A DNA stretch of 64,000 bases from Botryococcus braunii (lineage: Eukaryota; Chlorophyta; Trebouxiophyceae). A model generated the notes under the pieces. That model did no database searches, was not told the DNA's origin, and worked only from the letters and a program-made list of their open reading frames with translations. Below, in pieces: positions 55,549-64,000 of the stretch. A program made the position numbers and the translations under genes. How positions within the stretch are numbered: the stretch's first letter is position 1; each line of letters begins with the position of its first letter. The DNA is taken from contig KV908642.1 of NCBI GenBank assembly GCA_002005505.1, forward strand, positions 1-64,000, read 5' to 3'.

Positions 55549-56437
55549 CAAGGTCATCTATATCCCCCGCGTCCGGCACTCCATTTAACTCTTCCTCCGT
55601 AAACCCCCCGTTCATTGGCTTGATGAGCAGAGGAATGTCATAGCTCGTCTTGTTGCGAACATACTGTTGAGCCTCTGCCAAGATTTCGTCAGTAAGTTCC
55701 TGCTCTCCACGCTCCACCATGCATCCATCGAACACCAGCACACCCACCTTGAACCCCTTGTTCTCCAAAAACTCTACAAGATGTTTTAGACAGTCGTTTT
55801 CGTGCGTACAAAGAACAAGGTTGGTCAGGCTCCCCTCTTCGTTGTTTTTAGACTTGTCGGCATATTGTCTCAGATGCTCGTTCAACTCGCACACCCTTCC
55901 ACGGATTTGACACAACTCCTTCACCAGTTCCTTGAACCATTTCGGTGATGCCCGTGCGACCTTCCCCGTCGCATTTACAAACTTCAAAACATACTTTTTC
56001 GCCTCCTCTCTGTCCATATCCATGGTGTGCATAAGGTCGTTGAGTTTGTCCTCTCTGTTCTCTACATAGTCCTTTAAAAGTTTGTGCGGGATGTTGTTCA
56101 TCTCACAGTATGTCATGAGGATGGTTGGATGAGCGTTCTTCATATCAACATCCCAGTAATACTCTCCCGCTATGGTGTGCCGGATACGCTTTTCAAAAAA
56201 CTGCAACCCCACTCCGCCCCTGGCAAACACCCTCCCGACTCCGTAAGGACTGTTCTCTGATGGTTCATACTCTACTTGAAGCCGCCCGTTGCGGGACTTT
56301 TTCAAGTATCTCTCACAGCTCTTTTTCATCTTGCTCACCTCCTTGGAGTTGAGGTGAGGGAACAGGTGGTTGGACAGCTCAATGATGCGTCGCAGAAGCT
56401 CGGTGTTGAAGGTCTCGGTTCTCTTGTTGTATGCCAT
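55549..56437 (-). pseudogene. N-terminal half of TVpol-helicase: TVpol-type (family A-like) DNA polymerase
   Basis: About 296 codons from ATG 56437 to the insertion point. The open frame also extends upstream to a GTG at 56476. The region 'GVGLQFFEKRIRHTIAG' leads into motif A 'YYWDVDMKNAHPTIL' (D and the HP pair characteristic of transpoviron/polinton-like virus polymerases). A Lys-rich motif B-like 'EAKKYVLKFVNATGK' and motif C-like 'LVFDGCMVE' follow. In known relatives this domain is fused to an SF3 helicase, and the helicase half lies at 6601-8083. The last viral codon before the LTR is in frame with the helicase half across one copy of CAAGG. As interrupted, the protein ends three codons into LTR sequence. 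Confidence 0.85.
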
Positions 56438-56522
56438 ACACTCTTGTATCAATAAAGTTTTGAGAATTAAACGCACTTCTGAGGGGCGACGATAAACCCC
56501 CCCTCACAAGTACATGGTCTCA

Positions 56523-56741
56523 TCAAACAACCTCACGCGCCGGGGAAAACACACCTGTCCTTGAGTTGAACTCAAATGCATACTTGGCGAGTGTTGCAGG
56601 ACGAGGCATCCACTTATATCCAATTCTCTTGTTCCGTAGAAACATTTTCCGTCGGTTTCGTTCAACGCCTGTCTCTTCCACACACAGCTTTGGCCTCTTC
56701 GCCTGTTCCATCATTTCTTCCAATGGATTGCGTGCGTTCAT
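56523..56741 (-). CDS. Small unknown protein of the virus-like element
   Basis: 72 codons from ATG 56741, basic in the middle ('VERNRRKMFLRNKRIGYKW') with an aromatic C-terminal segment. It overlaps the end of the next small frame (56662-56880) in another phase and lies 85 bp upstream of the TVpol ATG. It may be a separate gene or the second part of one gene broken by an indel. No family is recognised. Confidence 0.45.
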   Translation of the reverse strand: MNARNPLEEMMEQAKRPKLCVEETGVERNRRKMFLRNKRIGYKWMPRPATLAKYAFEFNSRTGVFSPAREVV

Positions 56742-56880
56742 TATTTTCTATATGACTACAATCTTTTTTAAGGGTTTCAGACGCGGATCGTTCAAACAGG
56801 ATGAAGGAGCCCCGTTCTATCTCGAGTTTAGGTTTCGCTGCCTTTGACCTGGCTGGTCGTTTGGTAGTAATAGTTTCCAT
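56662..56880 (-). CDS. Small unknown protein of the virus-like element
   Basis: About 72 codons from the ATG at 56880 ('METITTKRPARSKAAKPK'), with a Lys/Arg/Ala-rich N-terminus. Its coding look fades after about 45 residues, where the overlapping frame at 56741 begins. The two could form a single gene of about 115 residues if one base were missing. Function unknown. Confidence 0.4.
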   Translation of the reverse strand: METITTKRPARSKAAKPKLEIERGSFILFERSASETLKKDCSHIENNERTQSIGRNDGTGEEAKAVCGRDRR

Positions 56881-56893
56881 CTTAATATACAAA

Positions 56894-57382
56894 TCATTTA
56901 ATAAAACTCATATTTACCCGCTTCCGAATTCCACTTGATATGTACTTGTCCAAGGTGGCTTGGGTTGGCTTCTTGATATCGCCATTGTTCAACCGACACA
57001 AGTATATTGACTTCATCACTCTGGCTTTGTTATTTTCGTAATATAGCCTTTGGTTTTGTTTGATGACGTCCGCGTTGGCTCTTTTGTACTTATCATCATA
57101 AACCTTCCTTGTCCTCACGGACACGCACTTGGCTCTAAACCCCTCTTGACACTGCACAGGCTCCGTAGGGGGAGGTTCCTTCGCCAATAGTCTCTTGTAT
57201 GGTTTCCCTGCCACGGGAAGCCTGGGAATTATCAGGACCTTCTGCGAATTAGACAGGGGTTTAGTAATAATTTCCCTTTGTTTCTGGCTCAGGGGGGGGT
57301 GGAGGGATAGGTGTCTTCTTCTTGTTGGGGACGGGGGTGGGGGCAGGTGCGGAGCGGGGTAGTATGACACCCTGGGGTACAT
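56894..57382 (-). CDS. Small basic unknown protein, overlapping the recombinase 3' end
   Basis: The frame opens at ATG 57382 inside the recombinase gene and ends at 56894. The first 40 codons mirror the recombinase's proline-rich tail in another phase and are doubtful. Residues from about 57260 onward look like real coding sequence: basic, with 'RKVYDDKYKRANADVIKQ' and 'KPTQATLDKYI' segments that suggest helices. There is no ATG within the convincing part, so either the overlap is real or the start is lost. No family is recognised. Confidence 0.45.
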   Translation of the reverse strand: MYPRVSYYPAPHLPPPPSPTRRRHLSLHPPLSQKQREIITKPLSNSQKVLIIPRLPVAGKPYKRLLAKEPPPTEPVQCQEGFRAKCVSVRTRKVYDDKYKRANADVIKQNQRLYYENNKARVMKSIYLCRLNNGDIKKPTQATLDKYISSGIRKRVNMSFIK

Positions 57383-58301
57383 CCATCTGTTCAAGAATGT
57401 CTTGGGGTATGTCCTTAAATTTCGCGTATGTTTTTTCTAGTTCGCCGACGCTTGTTCTCATCAAAGTGGCCAAGCGCTGTCTGCTTTCGAGGTCTGGGTG
57501 TCTTTGAAAAAAGTGTGTAGTGTAAGCTTTTCTTAGCAAGTTCTGTTTCAAATGTTTTCCTGGAAAGATGTTGGACATGATGGTGCGATACATTTGACTA
57601 CCGATGGGCTTTTTCATGTTGGTCTGCAAAGGCAACAAATAATCACGCTTGTATTCTCGAAGGGATTTTGATATAATTTTACTCAGTGGCCTGTTGAGGG
57701 TAATGACAGGGTCATCATCTTTGTGGTTGTCTTTCCCTTTCACTTTATGGGGTTGATAAAGCAGAATTTTAGCCTCCCCTGTCTTTTTGTCCATGTAAAG
57801 ATAGTTTTTTTCATGAGGAACATCCATCGTGTAAGTAATCTTAAAATTGGTGGCATCAAGACGAAGGGGGGGTTGGTAAGTGTTAAGTGCGAGTACAAGG
57901 TATTTGATATGGTCTTTCAAACCTGTGCTATGGGAAAGTTCGTTTCTTTTTTTTTCCAAGGTTTCAAGGGGGACAAAATGTAACTTTTCAGTATCATTAA
58001 AAGACTGATCTCGACCTTCGTCTTGTTTTCGTCGTAAAGCGACTGACTGTTGGCCGTAAATGCTATAGATCTCCTTGTCCCCGAGTGTCTTGGCGAGGGC
58101 TCCAAGAGTCGATAGATGGGAAATTTTCGAATTTTGATTTGTATATGTTTTTTGAATATATTCGTTGATTTTTTCGTGTTCCTTTAGAATGGTTTCGAGG
58201 GGGAAGGTCTTGACATCGGGATGGTTGAACACCTTCCGAATCCAAGTGGCGATCCGATCTTGATTACTCTTTTTGAGGGAAGATGTTTGTAATGTCGACA
58301 T
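57261..58301 (-). CDS. Tyrosine recombinase/integrase of the virus-like element
   Basis: 346 residues, ATG 58301. An N-terminal helical DNA-binding region (about 1-120) precedes a catalytic domain with an Arg in 'YQPPLRLDATNF' (near 57870, likely the first catalytic Arg), a beta-strand region with Lys, a 'LRKAYTTHFFQRHPDLESRQ' segment in the position of the second Arg/His box, and 'GELEKTYAKF', whose Tyr (57426-57428) is the likely nucleophile. The order matches tyrosine recombinases of polinton-like viruses and virophages, which integrate the element by strand exchange. The C-terminus is a Pro/Lys-rich tail. It is the first gene of a same-strand set (recombinase, small genes, TVpol-helicase). 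The family call is by motif only; assignment of the Arg residues is tentative. Confidence 0.75.
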   Translation of the reverse strand: MSTLQTSSLKKSNQDRIATWIRKVFNHPDVKTFPLETILKEHEKINEYIQKTYTNQNSKISHLSTLGALAKTLGDKEIYSIYGQQSVALRRKQDEGRDQSFNDTEKLHFVPLETLEKKRNELSHSTGLKDHIKYLVLALNTYQPPLRLDATNFKITYTMDVPHEKNYLYMDKKTGEAKILLYQPHKVKGKDNHKDDDPVITLNRPLSKIISKSLREYKRDYLLPLQTNMKKPIGSQMYRTIMSNIFPGKHLKQNLLRKAYTTHFFQRHPDLESRQRLATLMRTSVGELEKTYAKFKDIPQDILEQMDVPQGVILPRSAPAPTPVPNKKKTPIPPPPPEPETKGNYY

Positions 58302-58780
58302 ATCTACTATGGTATAATATTATATTTTTCTCATCTTTAACGCACTACTTTTCCAATTTGAACGCAGTCCGCTCCGGTACACGAGGGGTGCGAGGTTTGA
58401 ACGCAGGCGAGGGTCTCCCCGGGGGTTTTCTGTCGAGGCAGGGGTCGTTAAATTAATAATGCAAAACGCACATGGGTCTCTCCGAACGCGGAGGGTCTCC
58501 GATGGACGCGGAAGGTGTCCGATGGACGCGGAGGGTCTCCCGGGGGGTTTTCTGTCGAGGCAGGGGTCGTTAAACTAATAATGCAAAACGCGGAGGGTCT
58601 CTCCGAACAATTTATACGATCCGAATCTTTAAGTTCGTAATCGTCGGAGTCCATTTTTAATCGGCCATAGCCCCGGCTTAATCGTGCAAGCTTCGTCGCT
58701 TAATCGGGTTGGGTGGGGATGGTGTCCGGCTTAGTCGGGTTGGGGGAGGGTACCGAGGGAGGGAGTCAAGAAAAGTGAAA
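58302..58780. promoter_or_regulatory. Recombinase upstream region with tandem repeats
   Basis: A roughly 60-bp sequence occurs twice (58411-58469 and 58533-58591) with few differences. Between them GATGGACGCGGAGGGTCTCC-like words are repeated. The short minus frame 58448-58654 is a by-product. Position directly upstream of the recombinase suggests a control or replication role, which is inference. Confidence 0.5.
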
Positions 58781-58914
58781 GGGGGAACAGGGGGTACTTT
58801 ATTCTCCAAACTTTTCACATATTCAATTTTTTTAATAATTTTGAAGATTTACATAATACCTCTGTTTTGAGTACAATGAAATAGTTTGGCTAATGAAGTA
58901 CCCCCTGTTCCCCC
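58781..58914 (-). repeat. 134-bp terminal-inverted-repeat unit, copy 3 (inverted)
   Basis: Reverse complement of the units at 6216 and 6436, with GGGGGAACAGGGGGTACTT and its complement at the ends. The adjoining GGGAGTCAAGAAAAGTGAAA is the complement of the tail beside copies 1 and 2. Confidence 0.85.
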
Positions 58915-59046
58915 TCGAGGTACCCCCTCATCCATGACTTGATGTTCTTCAAATAAGCCAACCCTCCCATATTCTTTAAGCCCACTTGTCATGACTTGTA
59001 ATTTTTCACACGACCTGCCGTCGGGAGGGAGTCAAGAAAAGTAAAA

Positions 59047-59180
59047 GGGGGAACAGGGGGTACTTTATTCTCCAAACTTTTTACATATTCAATTTTTTTA
59101 ATAATTTTGAAGATCTACATAATACCTCTGTTTTGAGTACAATGAAATAGTTTGGCGAATGAAGTACCCCCTGTTCCCCC
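59047..59180 (-). repeat. 134-bp terminal-inverted-repeat unit, copy 4 (inverted)
   Basis: Same orientation as copy 3, 132 bp further out. The linking sequence and a further half unit to about 59240 share CGAGGTACCCCC and the CACACGACCTGCCGTCGG words. Confidence 0.85.
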
Positions 59181-59240
59181 TCGAGGTACCCCCCATCCAT
59201 GACATGAAATTTTTCACACGACCTGCCGTCGGCAAGCCTT

Positions 59241-60982
<1,742 letters not shown>

Positions 60983-61000
60983 CTTCCCCTTGCCTTTTCC

Positions 61001-62783
61001 TCACAAAAACTTGGCCAACCCAAGAGCCTCACGATGTCCTTGAAATATCTGCCTTGTTAAAGGCTTGGTGAATATGTCTGCTACATTTCTGGCTGATGGA
61101 ACGTATTTCACATCAACCTGACCCAATGCAATAGCTTCGCGAGCAAAGTGGAAGCTAATTGCAATATGCTTAGTGTGCTTTGAGAACACTGGATTTCTGA
61201 GATGATTGATACATCCCTGATTATCACAGTGGATCTTGACTGTCCACGGGGAAATTCCAACCTCCTCGAGGAAGCCCTTTACCCAATTAGCCTCTTTGAC
61301 AGCTGCACTTGCTGCCATGAACTCGGCTTCTACAGTGGAAGTGGCCACTGCAGACTGCTTCTTGCTCCCCCAAACTACAGCCCCTCCAAACACGCGGATG
61401 ACATAACCTGTAGTGGAGAAGCGATGATCCTGATCTCCACCATAATCAGCATCTACGAAGCCTTCTAACTCTGAATCCTTCCCTCCAAGAATCAGAGCCA
61501 GCTCTCTCGTTCCCTTAAGATATTTCAGCACCCTGATGGCTTCATTCCAGTGTGCTAGGGTAGGATTAATCCTATAACGAGAGAGTACCCCCACAGCTTG
61601 AGCTATATCAGGCCTGGTGGTATTGGCAATATATAATAAGGACCCAACCAGCTCATAGTATCGGTGTCCTGGAGGCAAAATGCTCCCCGCACCAATACTG
61701 TCACTGTTGTCTTTGGACATGAGCCTCTGGGTGGCTACGAAATCTTTAGTCATTGGAGTGTCAGGCCCAAAGACTCCAGATCCAGCCCAAATTTCTCTAC
61801 TAGGGCATCAATCTTAGGGATGCAGCTCAGTGAAATGAGGCCTTTATCCCTGTCTCTCATCACTTGGCAGCCCAAGAAATCCTTCACCTCTCCCAAATCA
61901 TGAATGGTGAATTCTTGCTTGAGCAACCCCTTCACTCTCTCAATCTCTTCCATGCCCTTGGAAACTATCAGCAGATCATCCACATAGATTAGCACAAATG
62001 ACTTTCCTCCATCCACAGAACACTTCACATAGACCCCAGCATCTCTCTTACACACCTCATATCCCATGGTATGCAGCTTCTCATTCAGGGTCTTGTGCCA
62101 TGCCCTTGGTGCTTGTTTCAGGCCATACAAAGCCTTCTTCAAGCGACACACCGTGTTGCCATCCCCATTTTCAAACCCAGGAGGTTGTGTGACATACACC
62201 TCTTCTTCCAATTCACTATTCAAGAATGCAGTTTTGACATCCACTTGGTGGATCTCAAGACCCTCTTGCGCAGCCACTGACAGTAATGCTCTTCTAGACC
62301 CATAACTGCTGGTAGGTGCAAATACCTCCATGACATCTACTCCAGGGATTTGCCTGCATCCCTGAGCCACCAGCCTTGCCTTGAACCTTAACACATTACC
62401 ATGAGCATCCATTTTCACTGAGAAAATCCAGTGAACTGGAATAACTTTATGGCCACGAGGTCTCGGGACATACTCCATTACCTCGTGGGCATCCAACGAA
62501 TTCTGCTCTTCCTGCATGGCAGCCTTCCAATACTCCCATTGAGGAGACTGCTGTGCCTCTCTCAAGCTTGAGGGCACACTTATTTTGCTGAAACGCACTC
62601 CAGTATGCTTCCCCTTTTCTCCCTGACTCTCAGCAGTGCTGCTCTCATTCTCTCTCTCACCCACTACTCTTCCACTGACTGTCGCCGCACTGCAAGTTGG
62701 AATAGCCTGAACAGGTTCAGAGTTTCCTCTCTGCTCTGTCTCTCTTTTAGACTCGCAGTTTGCCTTTTCAAGCTTACTGCTCC
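61001..62783 (-). pseudogene. Copia-D Pol fragment: RVT_2 and RNase H
   Basis: Reads from TGA at 61001 through RNase H ('GFVDADYGG', 'KIHCDNQGC') and, after a one-base loss near 61755, through the RT domain ('HWIFSVKMDAHGN', 'IYVDDLL') to about 62783, where the LTR of Copia-E begins. About 590 codons remain; gag, protease and integrase are not in the window. It is a diverged Copia-A relative. Confidence 0.9.
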
Positions 62784-63184
62784 TGTACAATTCTGGGCGT
62801 AATATTCCCTGTATGTCCCGGCACGAAGGGTGTTAAGCTCGGTCGGGTCTCTTGCTGTGTGTAGGAGAGCAAGCAGAGCCCGACTGTGTGTTGACACTTG
62901 TGGCAACTGATCAGAGATAAGCACCCGGAGTGCTCTTTCAGTCCCAAACAAGTGCCGAGCCCGTCATGCCTGCTGCCTATATCCTTTCTCGCAATAACGC
63001 GTCAAATTGCATTACTCTCTCTTTCTAAAATGGAATCGGTCCAGATCAATTATGGCAGAACTCTAGAGTTCTGCCATCCATTACTCTACCTCTAAGATTG
63101 TTCACCTTGATTGCTTTAGGGAAACCTGGCCACTATTACTCTTCTGAGGGAAAGTCACTAATCTGTTCTTTCACTATTATAACA
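62784..63184 (-). repeat. Copia-E LTR (short form of the Copia-A LTR)
   Basis: 401 bp, TGTACAATTC...ATTATAACA. Close to the Copia-A LTR but with only one module copy (62808-62953). The missing length equals one module plus the spacer. Confidence 0.9.
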
Positions 63185-63202
63185 CTTCCCCTTGACTTTT
63201 CC

Positions 63203-63957
63203 TCACAAAAACTTGGCCAGTCCTAGAGCCTCACGATGGCCCTGAAATACCTGCCTTGTCAACGGCTTGGTAAATATATCTGCCACATTCCTAGCAGATG
63301 GAACGTATTTCACATCCACCTGTCCCAATGTAATAGCTTCCCGAGCAAAATGGAAGCTGATTGCAATGTGCTTGGTATGCTTTGAGAACACTGGATTTCT
63401 GAGATGATTGATGCATCCCTGATTATCACAGTGGATCTTCACAATCCAAGGAGAAATACCAATTTCTTCAAGGAATCCCTTCATCCAATTTGCCTCCTTA
63501 ACAACTGCACTTGCTGCCATGAACTCAGCCTCTACTGTGGATGTGGCCACTGCAGACTGCTTCTTGCTTCCCCAAACTACAGCACCTCCAAATACACGAA
63601 TTACGTAACCCGTAGTGGAAAACCTGTGATCCTGATCACCACCATAATCTGCATCCACAAAGCCCTCCAGCTCTGTGTCCTTCCCTCCAAGTACTAACAC
63701 AAGATCCCTGGTAGCCATCAGATACTTCAACACTCTGATGGCTTCATTCCAGTGAGCAGTGGTGGGGGTAATCCTGTACCTGGAAAGCACTCCCACAGCC
63801 TGGGAAATATCAGGCCTTGTGGTGTTTGCAATGTACAACAGTGACCCAACCAGTTCACAATATCTGTGCCCTGGTGGTAAGGGACTCCCAGCTCCAATGC
63901 TGGCACTGTTGTCCTTGGACATCGGTTGCTGTGTGGCCACAAAATCCTTAGTCATAG
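63203..63957 (-). pseudogene. Copia-E Pol 3' fragment: RNase H
   Basis: About 250 codons, nearly identical to the Copia-A C-terminus ('GFVDADYGG', 'KIHCDNQGC', 'VADIFTKPL'), from TGA at 63203 to an abrupt break at 63957 after CTTAGTCATA(G). The RT domain is not in the window. Confidence 0.9.
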
Positions 63958-64000
63958 TGTTGTGTTAATTAATTTTATGCCTTTCCCTCAGAGGAGTAAT
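63958..64000 (+). mobile_element. Possible start of an opposite-facing Copia-type LTR
   Basis: From TGTTGTGTTAA the sequence resembles, in reverse complement, the 5' end of the Copia-A/D LTRs, including a CCTTTCCCTCAGAGGAGTAA stretch. Only 43 bp are visible before the window ends. Confidence 0.45.

Noticed and set aside
58448..58654. 68-codon minus-strand frame upstream of the recombinase
   Set aside because: It is made of the tandem repeats and has no independent coding sign.
4896..59180. Capsid, packaging ATPase or protease genes of a polinton-like virus
   Set aside because: No frame with double-jelly-roll or ATPase motifs was found on either side of the nest.

Overview
This is a repeat-dominated eukaryotic nuclear window, probably from a large green-lineage genome (streptophyte or green alga). 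That host guess rests on plant-type primer-binding sites in the retrotransposons, chromodomain Ty3/gypsy elements and very long microsatellites; the species cannot be fixed by eye. I see no ordinary host gene, tRNA, rRNA or CRISPR array. All junctions were read by eye and may be off by a few bases.

Layout. 1-3785: GA/TC, TG/CA and poly-T tracts in two diverged copies of a ~1.1 kb unit. 3786-4895: no recognisable gene. 4896-8083 and 55549-59180: the two halves of a virus-like mobile element related to polinton-like viruses or transpovirons. It has a Dam-like adenine methyltransferase, a TVpol-type polymerase joined to a D5-like superfamily 3 helicase, a tyrosine recombinase and small unknown genes. 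No capsid gene is visible. Arrays of a 134-bp terminal-inverted-repeat unit lie in opposite orientation beside the helicase and the recombinase. The polymerase-helicase gene is cut exactly between its two domains by a 47.5 kb insertion.

The insertion is a Russian doll. A Ty1/copia element (Copia-A, minus strand, 8084-55548, target duplication CAAGG) carries a second, deleted tandem copy of itself. Its polyprotein is interrupted by a Ty3/gypsy chromovirus complex (16301-51800, duplication TCGAA) holding one minus-strand and two plus-strand copies. The first plus copy is interrupted in gag by Copia-B (25407-32418, duplication CTTTC), the second in pol by Copia-C (42651-49886, duplication GTTAC). 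Copia-B and Copia-C have single open Gag-Pol frames and nearly identical LTRs, so they are young.

59181-64000: short inverted repeats, a small TA-flanked MITE inside an AT microsatellite, long CATA/CA/TA arrays, then two truncated Copia-A relatives (Copia-D, Copia-E) and the start of an opposite-facing LTR.

The most notable signals are: the virus-like replication gene split in frame by datable nested retrotransposons; the same unusual LTR design (a 135-148 bp module duplicated, one copy 23-28 bp from the LTR 3' end) in four Copia LTR types; copia-type half-tRNA priming; and an unlisted extra reading frame upstream of Copia-A gag. Many frameshifts are one-base losses in short homopolymers, so some may be consensus errors rather than decay.
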